Assembly (NCBI GenBank): GCA_030744755.1
Contig: JASLPY010000025.1
Span: 1 to 58,844 of the forward strand
DNA length: 58,844 nucleotides
Direction: 5' to 3'
DNA from: Kiritimatiellia bacterium
Lineage (GTDB): Bacteria; Verrucomicrobiota; Kiritimatiellia; UBA8416; JADHWI01
Made by a program: the position numbers and the translations under genes. How positions within the stretch are numbered: position 1 is the stretch's first letter; the number at the start of each line of letters is the position of its first letter. The notes beneath the pieces are model-generated. The model was given only the letters and a program-made list of their open reading frames with translations. It ran no database searches and was not told the DNA's origin. Shown piece after piece: positions 44,321 to 53,162 of the stretch.

Positions 44321-47173
44321 CTACCGAACCAGCTTGGTCACATCGCCCCAGGGAGGTGTTCCCAGTGTGGGGATCACTATCTCGCCCTTTGCCTGCTTAC
44401 TTTCCTCGAGATATGCACCGTAGAAGTTGCTGTTGCAGTCTATCCACATGGTGATGCGCAGCATTTCCTCCCTGGTGAGGTCGATGTCGCAGTTGCTATC
44501 TTCCTTCGTGAGATGCGCATAGAGCTTTGAAACCCGGGCACACACCTTGTTGGGGATGGAGTAGGAGAGCCCGTTTCGCCTGATCGATCCGTTGCCGCCG
44601 TGCTTTCCCCACCCCATACCGTGGAGCACCTCAAAGGATTTTGACCATCCATTCTTGCCGAATTGGTCACCGTGCAGGTTGGGAGCCTTCTTCCCTTCCT
44701 TCGCACTCTTGTCGTGGCATCCAACGCACCTGGCGTTGAGAACTGGCTGTACCAGCCTGGCATAAGACAGCGGATAGGAGCCGTCCACGCCCGGTTTGAT
44801 ATCCGAAGGGGGCCTTCTGAGAGCAGTGGGTGGCTTGCTGCCGATCGTTGACGGCGTGGTACGCTTGTGTTCATGGCAGCCTATGCAAGCCAGCGTCTCG
44901 CCCGGATGCACGTATGTGCCGGATCGCATTGTCTGAACCACCATTCCATCCTCGTCCAGTGCCTGGAAATAGATATCGATTCCGGTGGGAACTTTGAAAT
45001 GCGCGCTGCCGTCCGCTTCGACCGGTACCGTTCCCAGCACCCCGCGTGCCAGCGATTGATTCGCGTAGCCTATGTGCGGCTTGTTGGCGTTGGGTGTTGC
45101 TTTTGGAAAGATGTTTACGATGCGCAATTCCGTGATCTTTGAGGTTTTCGGGAGTGGGAACTCACCTTCGTAGACATTCATGACCGTGACGATCCCGGTT
45201 GACATGTCCGCGCCTTCTACCCGGTCTTCCTTCGCCTGTATGGTCTTGGGCGGGATAATGGGTGGGGACTTACGGGATACCAGGGGAATGGGGTCGAGAC
45301 AAGCGATAGACGGATCCCGGTAAAGGAGAATCCTGTTTCCGAAACTATCGACAAGGTAGATGCCATAGTGGGATCCACGCGGGTCAAAGACACAGATATA
45401 GTAATCTTCACTGAGTGCCCAGGGGTTGCCGTACGCCTGCTTGCCTCCTTCTGATTCCGGAAACATCACATCGGGCGTGACACGTTTCAACTGTGACATC
45501 TCGCGGTCATCGTCAATGTTCATGTCTATGGTGACCAGCGATCCATAGGCCTGGCCATGGTGGGGAGCCGCAGTGCTGATATACTTGTGGGAACCGGGTA
45601 TGGAGCGGCAGGAAAGTTCCATCCAAGGTCTCTTCCTCCGGTTGTCGGGATAATTGCCGTGGTAGCTCCGGGGATCCCGTCCATCGGGAAATGTATGCCA
45701 GATGTGATGGGCAATGTCGGAATCCCTGTCCACGTAATCCCAGCGCGAATAGATGATCATGCCGTTGTTGTCCACACTCGGATGCCACTCGTTTGTGTCA
45801 TGCCAGCTCAGCGTGATGATGTCGTTTCCGTCAGGCAGCATCGAGTGCAGCGTGTAGGTAGGAACAGGGCGGCCGTGGCAACGGCCGAAGCCACCGATAC
45901 GCTCGGAGATGAAAACGATTCGTCCATTGGGAAGGAAACAGGGATCAAACTCGTTCCAGGGGCCGTCCGTCAGCTGTACCAGCCCGGAGCCGTCGGCGTT
46001 GCACTTGAAGATGTGGAAGGCATTGTCTTCAGTCCAGGCACCCCCCGACAAACCAACATGCGCAAACAGCATGGTTTTGGCGTCGTAGGAGAGTTCGAGC
46101 GAGATGAAACTGCCGAAATCCAGGAGCCTGTCTTTCAGGCGTCCTTTCGTGACGGGGGAATCCATTAGCAGATCCCGGACTTCCGGTTTATCGCTAAAGG
46201 CGTTTCTCAAAACGAAGACCCCGCCGCCAGCCCTGTTCTTGTGACCGTGGTACTGGTCGCACATGTGGTTGGCGCCGGAGCGGTGGTGCTTGATAAAGGC
46301 GATGTCCTTGAAGTCGATGAGAGGGTTCTTAAACGCTATGCTTCGGCGCAGTGTGGCGATTTCATCGAACAGTTTGGCCTGGTCGTCGCCCGTGGGGGTT
46401 TGCTCGTTTGCAGCTCGCAGCGCTGCGAGCTGTTTCGCCTCTGTGGTCAAGCTCGGTGCACCCTTCATTTTACTGATATCTTCAAGGAGAGCTTCTGTCC
46501 TGCGCAGGATGACGTCCACAGGAGTTTTGTCCTGCTCGGTGATCAGGGCTTCCGGCCGATAGACCTGGCTCGTGACCCTGGAGTCGTTCCAGTGCTTGCG
46601 GTTGTTGAGTTCCTGTTGGAGAAGGGACGTGGGGCCGGTCGCGGGGACGCGTGCCTGCTTATGAGACTTGTCAGGAACCGGAGCCTTGCAGACCTGGCAT
46701 CCATCGATGGTTTTTGCGAGAATGATGGATCCCCACTTGTCCCCTGACGGGATCTGGAGTTTCTCGCCCTTCCTGACCTGTTTTGCGTAAACAGTCCAGT
46801 CCGTGCCGCCACTGCCTGCGTTCTTTATCTTTCGCCCGGTCTTTACCCAGCCATCCCCGATTTTGAGAGATTTCGGTGTGATGCCCAGTTCAAGGCAGAG
46901 ACGAAGCAGGCCTTCGGACTTGACCTCGCACTGCAGGGTTCCCGTGTTCTTGTGCTCGTGCATCGTATATTTCAGACCCTCAAGTTCCTTCGGGACGTTT
47001 TCGTAACAGTATCCCCGGTTGGTATGGATGAGCGCCCTGTTCTTGAGTGTGGCATGTGCAATGGGTTTCGTGGCGTTTATCGTCACCGCGGCCGGTGTCT
47101 TCTCCGCTAGAACACGGGGTTGGAGACTGATAAGAGCGAGAATGGCAATGAGAACTGTTGCTGATCTTTTCAT
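44321..47173 (-). CDS. HzsA-related secreted diheme cytochrome 3
   Basis: 950 residues from ATG 47173; the frame is open to 47218 but this start gives a clean signal peptide (MKRSATVLIAILALISLQPRVLA). An N-terminal domain of about 150 residues with several Cys, including an unbound CQVC pair, is followed by a helical linker. A PD40-like propeller (about 300-650: LSYDAKTMLFAHVGLSGG, FLPNGRIVFISERIGGFGRC) comes next. The HzsA-type segment TMRSGTYVHPGETLACIGC carries C763-I-G-C-H767, and LVQPVLNARCVGC carries C816-V-G-C-H820. The two heme sites and their spacing match those of the other two HzsA-related genes; the N-terminal domains of all three differ. It converges with the MFS gene and is divergent from the FGGY kinase gene. 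Function unknown. Confidence 0.8.
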   Translation of the reverse strand: MKRSATVLIAILALISLQPRVLAEKTPAAVTINATKPIAHATLKNRALIHTNRGYCYENVPKELEGLKYTMHEHKNTGTLQCEVKSEGLLRLCLELGITPKSLKIGDGWVKTGRKIKNAGSGGTDWTVYAKQVRKGEKLQIPSGDKWGSIILAKTIDGCQVCKAPVPDKSHKQARVPATGPTSLLQQELNNRKHWNDSRVTSQVYRPEALITEQDKTPVDVILRRTEALLEDISKMKGAPSLTTEAKQLAALRAANEQTPTGDDQAKLFDEIATLRRSIAFKNPLIDFKDIAFIKHHRSGANHMCDQYHGHKNRAGGGVFVLRNAFSDKPEVRDLLMDSPVTKGRLKDRLLDFGSFISLELSYDAKTMLFAHVGLSGGAWTEDNAFHIFKCNADGSGLVQLTDGPWNEFDPCFLPNGRIVFISERIGGFGRCHGRPVPTYTLHSMLPDGNDIITLSWHDTNEWHPSVDNNGMIIYSRWDYVDRDSDIAHHIWHTFPDGRDPRSYHGNYPDNRRKRPWMELSCRSIPGSHKYISTAAPHHGQAYGSLVTIDMNIDDDREMSQLKRVTPDVMFPESEGGKQAYGNPWALSEDYYICVFDPRGSHYGIYLVDSFGNRILLYRDPSIACLDPIPLVSRKSPPIIPPKTIQAKEDRVEGADMSTGIVTVMNVYEGEFPLPKTSKITELRIVNIFPKATPNANKPHIGYANQSLARGVLGTVPVEADGSAHFKVPTGIDIYFQALDEDGMVVQTMRSGTYVHPGETLACIGCHEHKRTTPSTIGSKPPTALRRPPSDIKPGVDGSYPLSYARLVQPVLNARCVGCHDKSAKEGKKAPNLHGDQFGKNGWSKSFEVLHGMGWGKHGGNGSIRRNGLSYSIPNKVCARVSKLYAHLTKEDSNCDIDLTREEMLRITMWIDCNSNFYGAYLEESKQAKGEIVIPTLGTPPWGDVTKLVR

Positions 47174-47296
47174 AAGAATGATTGATCCTTCAGGTTGTAC
47201 AGATTGGGTTGTTATCACTCAGGAATGATAGTGCAGAATTCATCCACCTGCAAGGGACTGGTGCGCGTTTGATATTGATTCCTTACTGTCCAGACT

Positions 47297-47309
47297 GTAA
47301 AACGTTTCC
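47297..47309. promoter_or_regulatory. Possible LacI-family operator
   Basis: gtaaaacgtttcc contains the palindrome AAACGTTT (47300-47307), close to the core of LacI/GalR-type operators. It is in the divergent gap between HzsA-related gene 3 and the FGGY kinase. A similar palindrome precedes the GldA-like gene at the other side of this gene group. No regulator gene is seen in the window. Confidence 0.3.
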
Positions 47310-47350
47310 TTCAGGGGGAACAAACCCGCTCAATTCCAGCTGAGGAACTT

Positions 47351-47433
47351 GTCATCCTGAGCGAAACGGAGCGGGGTCGAAGGATCTCAGTTCTTCGGTG
47401 AACCGCTAGATCCCTCGACAAGCTCGGTATGAC
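47351..47433. repeat. Palindromic repeat family C
   Basis: gtcatcctgagcgaa at the left end and ctcggtatgac at the right end are inverted partners. ggtcgaaggatct and agatccctcgac form the inner stem. It lies about 55 bases upstream of the kinase start. The internal ctcgacaagctcg is shared with the 48-base insertion in the HzsA-related gene 1. Confidence 0.7.
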
Positions 47434-47489
47434 ATTAACTAAATGATGTTCCGGTAGAGACGGAAGCACAAGACACCAGGGAGATAGTG

Positions 47490-49031
47490 ATGGATTATTT
47501 GATGGCTATAGATCTTGGCTCAACGAGTCTCAAGGCGGTTATATACGACTTGGACGGGAACCTCATTTCATCGGCCAGCCGGCCGACAGAGAAGATTACT
47601 CCTGAAGGTCACCCCGAGTGGGTTATCTGGGATCCAGACCAGATATGGCAGGGGGCGGCGGCAGCTTCCAAGGAGGCGTTGTCGGGGATTGATGATCCAT
47701 CGCTGGTGAGGGCCGTGGCCGTTACCGGTATGGGAATGGACGGCGTGCCGATTGACAAGAACGGCGATCATCTCTACCCGTTTATAAGCTGGCACGATCC
47801 CCGCACCGCCGGCCAGGCCGACTGGTGGAACGAGAATATTGGCGCGGAAAAGACATTCGGAATTACCGGATTTCCAACGTGGGCCATTACTGCAGCCATG
47901 CGTGTTCTCTGGATGAAGGAAAACGAACCAGAGATCATGGAGAAGGCCGAAAAATGGCTTCTCATCGAGGACTTCCTCAATCACAAACTCTGCGGGAAGA
48001 TCGCTACGGACTACAGCATGGCGTCTTGCATGCTGTTGTTCGATCAGAAAGCACATTCCTGGTCTGATGAACTCATTGACGCCTCCGGCATCGAAAAGAG
48101 CCTTTTGCCTGACCCGGCACCCAGCGGGACAGTGCTCGGCAAGATCAGCGGGGAAGCGTCGGCATTGACTGGGCTCTCAACTGATACAACGGTTGTCCTT
48201 GGCGGGCACGACCATATCTGCGGAACGTTGCCGATAGGCGTGTACAAACCTGGCTCGGTCCTCGATATCATAGGAACGTGGGAGATCATATCGACGGCAG
48301 TTCCTGCTCCATTCCTGGATGCCGCGATTAGTGGCGCCGGCATCTGCATGCAGTCGCACGTGGTGAACAATATGTACGCGGCGTGGGGTGCCGCAGTTTC
48401 AGCAGAGTCACTCGAATGGTTCCGCAGGGAGTTCGGTTTTGAGGCCGAACAGAAAGCGGAGAAAGACGGAGTGGTCTGGGATCACCTGATGGCCTGGCTT
48501 GCCGACACGAAACCGGGATCGTCAGGCGTGATGTTCCTTCCTCACATATCGGCCGCGGGTTGCCCAATCAACGATGACAAGTCGCTTGGGGCATTCGTGG
48601 GGCTCAGCAATACCGCAACGAAAGGCGACATGCTAAGGGCGGTCATCGAAGGTCTGAACTACCAGTTCCTGCACATCATTGAGGTGATGGAGTCGGGCAT
48701 GGACTGCAAGCTCGACAAGATCACCATCGCCGGCGGTGTCGCCCAGAACGAGTTCTGGATTCAGAACAAGGTCGACATGCTGGGGATCCCGATGGAGGTG
48801 TCGGAAGTCGAGGAAGCCACGCCGCTGGGTTGCGCGATGCTGGCGGGAATCGGTATTGGCCTCTACAAGGATGTCGATGAAGCCTACGAGCGGGTCAAGA
48901 GGCCCGGAAAAGTCATTGAGCCGAACAAAGAGCTGACAGCGCAGTATGCTGAGTTGTTCAAGATCCACAAGGACATCTACCCGGCCCTGAAAGACCTTAA
49001 TCACGGGATTTTCAGCAAGTTCAAGGGGTAG
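47490..49031 (+). CDS. FGGY-family carbohydrate kinase
   Basis: 513 residues from ATG 47490, six bases after agggag; a GTG one codon earlier is less likely. The N-lobe has the phosphate-binding LMAIDLGSTSLKAVIYD and the C-lobe has GGVAQNEFWIQNKVDMLGIP. VTGMGMDGVPID, GGHDHICGTLPIG and ATPLGCAMLAG are further family signatures. The length is normal for xylulokinase, fuculokinase, glycerol or erythritol kinases; the sugar cannot be assigned. It is cytoplasmic and would phosphorylate a sugar or polyol with ATP. It converges with an aldolase gene and faces a group of dehydrogenase genes, which suggests a shared catabolic route. A family C repeat and a LacI-type palindrome lie upstream. Confidence 0.88.
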   Translation: MDYLMAIDLGSTSLKAVIYDLDGNLISSASRPTEKITPEGHPEWVIWDPDQIWQGAAAASKEALSGIDDPSLVRAVAVTGMGMDGVPIDKNGDHLYPFISWHDPRTAGQADWWNENIGAEKTFGITGFPTWAITAAMRVLWMKENEPEIMEKAEKWLLIEDFLNHKLCGKIATDYSMASCMLLFDQKAHSWSDELIDASGIEKSLLPDPAPSGTVLGKISGEASALTGLSTDTTVVLGGHDHICGTLPIGVYKPGSVLDIIGTWEIISTAVPAPFLDAAISGAGICMQSHVVNNMYAAWGAAVSAESLEWFRREFGFEAEQKAEKDGVVWDHLMAWLADTKPGSSGVMFLPHISAAGCPINDDKSLGAFVGLSNTATKGDMLRAVIEGLNYQFLHIIEVMESGMDCKLDKITIAGGVAQNEFWIQNKVDMLGIPMEVSEVEEATPLGCAMLAGIGIGLYKDVDEAYERVKRPGKVIEPNKELTAQYAELFKIHKDIYPALKDLNHGIFSKFKG

Positions 49032-49044
49032 GGGAGGTTGGGAG

Positions 49045-49082
49045 CAACGTTCAACGCCCAACGCCCAACGTCCAACGTCCAA
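49045..49082. repeat. Tandem heptads (CAACGCC/CAACGTC)
   Basis: Five consecutive seven-base units, caacgtt, caacgcc, caacgcc, caacgtc, caacgtc, then caa. They lie in the 101-base gap between the convergent kinase and aldolase genes. The period, seven, is the same as in the repeats at 620-677 and 7994-8028. Confidence 0.75.
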
Positions 49083-49132
49083 GTGGGTAGTTGGTGACCA
49101 GTGTGGCGCACACCGGTCACTGATTACTTCAC

Positions 49133-49993
49133 CTACACTCTCCCCGACGACAATGCCATCGCTATCTTGCTTCTGACATTCTTGGATATCGAGTCGTGGA
49201 TGGGCTGGAAGACTATGTTTGAGAGTTCGTCCGGGCGCTTTTCTGTGATCTTCAGTGTTTCGGGGATGGCTGAATTGATCGCCAGGCGTGTGTCCGTGTA
49301 GACGTTGAACTTTGTGATTCCGTTTCGAACAGCCTCCTGGACCTGGTCCGCGGGCGTGTCGGAACCGCCGTGCAGCACGAGCGGAACCTGGCTGACCGCG
49401 TCTATGGCTTTGAGCGTCTCGATGTCCAGGTCAGGCTTTGAAGCATATATTCCGTGAGCGGTGCCAATGGAAACTGCCAGCGCGTCAACACCCGTTGCCT
49501 CGACGAACTCCACCACATCTTCGGGCCTGGTGAGCACGGTCTCCCCGATGTCAGCGCCGTCGATCTCTTTGCCCGCGACGCAGCCCAGCTCTGCTTCCAC
49601 GCTGACGCCATGGGGTTTTGCCAACTCGACTACCCTGGCACTCACTTCGACGTTCTTCTCGTAGGGAAGGGCGGTGCCGTCGAACATAACGGATGTGAAG
49701 CCATGGTCGATGCATCGCTTTATTACGTCAATATCTGTGGCGTGATCAAGTTGCATGGCTATCGGGATGTCGTAATGCGGAGCTACCGAATGAATTAGCC
49801 CTGCCAGGTAATGCATGGCGCGTCCTTCCACGTCGCAGCCCAGCAGCAGGAGAATTACCGGCGAGCGCTGCTGTTCTGCAACGTCCAGGATCGGCCGGAC
49901 GTACATGTCGGATAGGCACTCAAAGCCCGGAACGGCGTAATGATTGGTACGGGCGTCATTCAGAAGATTTTTTACGGTGCTGAGAGACTTCAT
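49133..49993 (-). CDS. Class II (metal-dependent) aldolase, FbaA/GatY-like
   Basis: 286 residues, full length for a ketose-bisphosphate aldolase of the fructose-/tagatose-bisphosphate family. The metal and phosphate sites are intact: MQLDHATD (catalytic Asp and metal His), SVEAELG, GTAHGIY, LVLHGGSDTP and KFNVYTDTRLA. It would cleave a ketose (bis)phosphate to dihydroxyacetone phosphate and an aldehyde; GatY/KbaY and FbaA cannot be told apart by eye. The upstream UroD-like gene on the same strand ends eight bases before it, so the two are one transcript. It is the last gene of the dehydrogenase/UroD/aldolase group and converges with the FGGY kinase. Confidence 0.85.
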   Translation of the reverse strand: MKSLSTVKNLLNDARTNHYAVPGFECLSDMYVRPILDVAEQQRSPVILLLLGCDVEGRAMHYLAGLIHSVAPHYDIPIAMQLDHATDIDVIKRCIDHGFTSVMFDGTALPYEKNVEVSARVVELAKPHGVSVEAELGCVAGKEIDGADIGETVLTRPEDVVEFVEATGVDALAVSIGTAHGIYASKPDLDIETLKAIDAVSQVPLVLHGGSDTPADQVQEAVRNGITKFNVYTDTRLAINSAIPETLKITEKRPDELSNIVFQPIHDSISKNVRSKIAMALSSGRV

Positions 49994-50001
49994 GACGGGA
50001 A

Positions 50002-51072
50002 TCAGGTGAAGGCTTCTCCGGCGCCTGACGTATCAAAATTCAGCTTGATCGGGTACTTTCCGTACGCCTTTATGGTGCTGATCATCGCGAGATAATTCGC
50101 GGGATTGATCGAAGAGTGGATACTGTTGCTGGAAGAGAGGATCAGGCCGCCTCCTTCGGACGCCGCCTTGATCACGCCCAGTGTCTCGTTAACGACCTCT
50201 TCGATGGTTCCATCAACCAGCGTTGTTGCGCAATTGACATTACCTTTCAAGGCAAGCTGGTCACCGTAATCACGCTTCATTTCAGCGATGTCCATGTTGC
50301 CCAGCGGATCTATGGGATCAAGACAGTCGATGCCGGCATCAAGTATCATGTCGAGCAACGGCATTATGTTGCCGTCGGTGTGCTTGATGATGGGAAGGCC
50401 GTGATTATGAAATCCATTGAAAACCCTTTTAAGGCCGGGGTACATGAGTTCCCTGAAAGTATCCGGCGCCATGAACGGGGCCTGACCGGACGAGTAGTCA
50501 TCGCCGGTGAACACGAAGTCGGCACCATGACGAGCGGCTTCTTCAGCGAACTCGATATTCAGATCAACAGACATCTCCACCAGCGATCTCACCAGCTCCG
50601 GCTCCATGCAGAACGCCATCATCAGTTCCTGGAAGCCCATCAGGTTGCGGGGTAACGACATGACGTCATTCAGATGAACGCCGATGGCATATTCACCTTT
50701 GTAACGCGCAACAAGGTTCTTCAGGCTGTCCCAGCGGTAGGGAGCGTGCGGGTCCGGGGGCTCGTAGGTTTTGAGATCATCCAGGGAGCGGATGACGGGC
50801 TCAACGACCGTAGAGTGCTGTTCTTCCCCCTTCTCAACGACGATGCCCCATTCGTTCTTAAACCGGTTGGGCGCGACCTGTTCCGATGTAAAATCGGGAG
50901 CTGTGAGCATAGCATCGAGGCCCATGCGCACGGTGAATTCTTCCGTGGTTGATCCGGGACAGATCGCATGCCTCACTTTTGTGTCGATTATCCATTCGAA
51001 ATGCGGGATGCGATCGGGTTCCTCATTGCGAAGAACCGCCATCACCCGTTCTGCAGATGTCATTTCACTCAC
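50002..51072 (-). CDS. Uroporphyrinogen-decarboxylase-like protein 2
   Basis: 356 residues beginning MTSAERVMAVLRNEEPDRIP, the family's usual opening. The barrel continues with HGADFVFTGDDYSSGQAPFM, LPIIKHTDGNIMPLLDMILD and QLALKGNVNCATTLVDGT. In the methyltransferase branch the first zinc motif is H-x-C; here it is H-T-D, with a Cys retained only in the later NVNCA. It therefore differs from the paralogue at 30032, which has Y-H-C-C-G. Methyl transfer, decarboxylation of a sugar-derived acid, or another reaction are all open. It lies directly upstream of the aldolase (8 bases) and downstream of the GlpD-like gene on the same strand, so a role in the same carbohydrate route is likely. Confidence 0.75.
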   Translation of the reverse strand: MSEMTSAERVMAVLRNEEPDRIPHFEWIIDTKVRHAICPGSTTEEFTVRMGLDAMLTAPDFTSEQVAPNRFKNEWGIVVEKGEEQHSTVVEPVIRSLDDLKTYEPPDPHAPYRWDSLKNLVARYKGEYAIGVHLNDVMSLPRNLMGFQELMMAFCMEPELVRSLVEMSVDLNIEFAEEAARHGADFVFTGDDYSSGQAPFMAPDTFRELMYPGLKRVFNGFHNHGLPIIKHTDGNIMPLLDMILDAGIDCLDPIDPLGNMDIAEMKRDYGDQLALKGNVNCATTLVDGTIEEVVNETLGVIKAASEGGGLILSSSNSIHSSINPANYLAMISTIKAYGKYPIKLNFDTSGAGEAFT

Positions 51073-51131
51073 GTTGGTCTTTTCTCCCGTTGGCTAGCCT
51101 GATCCATTCATCAACCCCATAGATTCGCCCC

Positions 51132-51243
51132 GTAGCTGAATTCGTGAGAATTCAGACTCCCCGAGGCTCGGCCCCCCCCTTCGCCCCTCGGAATCCTCAC
51201 CCTCCGTCGCCGAAGGCTATGGAGGCCAAGCGGATCCCGCTAC
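51132..51243. repeat. Family A repeats: one short copy and one inverted long copy
   Basis: The short form gtagctgaattcgtgagaattcag is at 51132-51155. The long form runs inverted at 51191-51243, recognisable by gaatcctcaccctccgtcgc, ctatggaggccaagcgga and a closing gctac. In the short copy both arms differ by the same compensating change from family consensus (gaattc/gaattc instead of gaatcc/ggattc), which keeps the palindrome. They occupy the gap between the GlpD-like and UroD-like genes. Confidence 0.7.
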
Positions 51244-51292
51244 ATGGGACCCAATGAACAAGTCCCGGCGAATGACTATGACGAGAAACAGG

Positions 51293-52990
51293 TCAGCTCA
51301 GATTCACGCCAAACTTGTCCGCCAGGATCGCAATGGTTCTTTCGATGTCGGCCTGGGTCTCTTCTTGCGACCATCCCAAAACAGCGCCAGTAATTGCGGC
51401 GAGCTCGTCCAGCAGTGGACGCGTCAGCTCTCCAAGTAACGCGATGGAGGTCCTGCGCAGAACGAGATCTGTGAGATGAAAGACCCGCTCGTTACGTACG
51501 ATGAACTCGATTTCGCGCTGACTGTATTTCGCGTGGTTTTCCAGGGACTTGTCCGGTTCTGCGGTTATGAATTCCGCCACCCGTTGTGCGCTTGTGCCGT
51601 ACCTGTACAGAAGGAGAGACAAACAGCTTTCATCCAACCCGGTGCTGTCACCAAGTTGAGCCAGCCAGGTTCGCCTGGCGTCCTCGTCCCCGGGGAACTG
51701 TTTGCCGCCGCCAATTGCCAATTCCCTGGTTGATGCCCGGCGTGTTGTCGCGAGTTGTGCCAGGATAGTGTCGGCGACGTGTTCCGAGAAATCGCGGAAC
51801 GGTGTCCACTTGCCCCCGATCATCGGGTAGACGGGGAAGGGGACATCATCCGTTGGCTGAATCACCGGGCATTGATGGGCCCGGCTGACCGCCCCGGTCT
51901 GTGCCGCTTTGCTGCTCGCCAGGGGCCTTACTCCCGAGAAATAGCTCAAGATCTGTGAGCGGTCGACGTGGAGCTTCGGGAACGGAACGCGGATCGCATT
52001 CAGCATATAATCAATCTCTTCGTCATCGCACCTTGCCTCGTCTGGATCATCGACGCGGATATCGGTCGATCCGATCAAGGCCTTTCCGAGCCACGCGTAG
52101 GTTATGGACACCCGACCATCGGGAGTTTCATAGAAGATCATCCCGTCGCCCAACTGTTCAACCAGTTCCGGGTTATCAAGGACAAGGTGTGCCCCTTTTG
52201 TTCCTCCGATCATGGACGTCTCGTGTCCGAGTAAGCGGTTGGCGGAATCGATCCATGGCCCCGTGGCGTTGACGACGGCCGTGGGTTTGACCTGCAACAC
52301 CTCGCCGGATAACTCGTCACGCAGCGAGACCATGCCGGAGCTGTTGCCCTGGAGCGAGACGTAGCTGAGTGCATTGGCACCCGCACAGGCCTCCTCGCCG
52401 TCCATCAGGAGTTCCAGCACGAGCCGTTCCGGGTAACTGATAGCCGCGTCGTAGTAGGTTGCCGTACATTTTACGTCCGGATTCAAGAGCGACCGTCGGG
52501 CTATGGATCCAGCGCGCGAGGCAAAACTGTGCCTGGGCATCACGCGCGTCTTGCTGCTCATGATATCATAGACAGTAAGACCGATTTTAACCATGAGTGC
52601 GCCGCGATATGCAGGACGCTTGATCTTCAGACCCAGTTTCTTGCCGATAGTGTGGCCCAGGCCGGAGAACCATGACATGACGGGTACGGTGGTGGGCAGG
52701 GGCGTAACGTAATGCGGCGCATTGCGCAACAGCAAGTTGCGCTCCGTGACGGACTGCTGTACCAGTTTGGACTCACCAAACTCCAGGTAGCGCCACCCTC
52801 CGTGGATCATGCGTGACGGAGCGGCGCTGCAGCCGGCGCTGAAGTCCGACTTGTCGACCAGCAGCGCCTCAATCCCCTGAAGAGCCAACTCGCGGAACAG
52901 ACCGGCCCCTACCACGCCTCCGCCCACGATCAGTACCGGGCAGGATTCGCGTTCTTTCAGGTCTTTCCATGTTTCCGAGCGCGTTTTCAT
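51293..52990 (-). CDS. FAD-dependent glycerol-3-phosphate dehydrogenase-like protein (GlpD family)
   Basis: 565 residues from ATG 52990, six bases after ggag; a TTG four codons earlier is less likely. The FAD site is VLIVGGGVVGAGLFRELA (about residues 18-35), and SRMIHGGWRYLEFGES is the family's substrate/FAD signature. The C-terminal domain (about 420-560) has FIVRNERVFHLTDLVLRRT as in GlpD/GlpA. The length fits GlpD, which oxidises glycerol-3-phosphate to DHAP and feeds the quinone pool. The same fold is used by erythritol-4-phosphate dehydrogenase (EryB), which works with an FGGY kinase. Because a kinase, an aldolase and a GldA-like enzyme are close by, a polyol-phosphate other than glycerol-3-phosphate is a real alternative. 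Confidence 0.83.
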   Translation of the reverse strand: MKTRSETWKDLKERESCPVLIVGGGVVGAGLFRELALQGIEALLVDKSDFSAGCSAAPSRMIHGGWRYLEFGESKLVQQSVTERNLLLRNAPHYVTPLPTTVPVMSWFSGLGHTIGKKLGLKIKRPAYRGALMVKIGLTVYDIMSSKTRVMPRHSFASRAGSIARRSLLNPDVKCTATYYDAAISYPERLVLELLMDGEEACAGANALSYVSLQGNSSGMVSLRDELSGEVLQVKPTAVVNATGPWIDSANRLLGHETSMIGGTKGAHLVLDNPELVEQLGDGMIFYETPDGRVSITYAWLGKALIGSTDIRVDDPDEARCDDEEIDYMLNAIRVPFPKLHVDRSQILSYFSGVRPLASSKAAQTGAVSRAHQCPVIQPTDDVPFPVYPMIGGKWTPFRDFSEHVADTILAQLATTRRASTRELAIGGGKQFPGDEDARRTWLAQLGDSTGLDESCLSLLLYRYGTSAQRVAEFITAEPDKSLENHAKYSQREIEFIVRNERVFHLTDLVLRRTSIALLGELTRPLLDELAAITGAVLGWSQEETQADIERTIAILADKFGVNLS

Positions 52991-53055
52991 CAATTTCTCC
53001 AAGAGCCTGTCCTTAGTACGAGATCAAAGCTATTTGCTATGCCGTTGAGCTCTGA

Positions 53056-53081
53056 CGGGAGGGACGCCGGCCTCGGCGTCC
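53056..53081. repeat. Palindromic repeat family B, inverted half copy
   Basis: cgggagg followed by gacgccggcctcggcgtc, the inverse of the copy at 28115. It is in the gap between the GldA-like and GlpD-like genes. Confidence 0.6.
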
Positions 53082-53162
53082 GCGGGCAGCGAGGCCCCAG
53101 CACCAGAGCAAGCACGGTGCCGGCAGGCGCTGCACCCTCCCATTGCGTACCCTTATCACTCT

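Noticed and set aside
49045..49082. CRISPR-like array
   Set aside because: The repeat unit is seven bases with no spacers; it is a simple tandem repeat.
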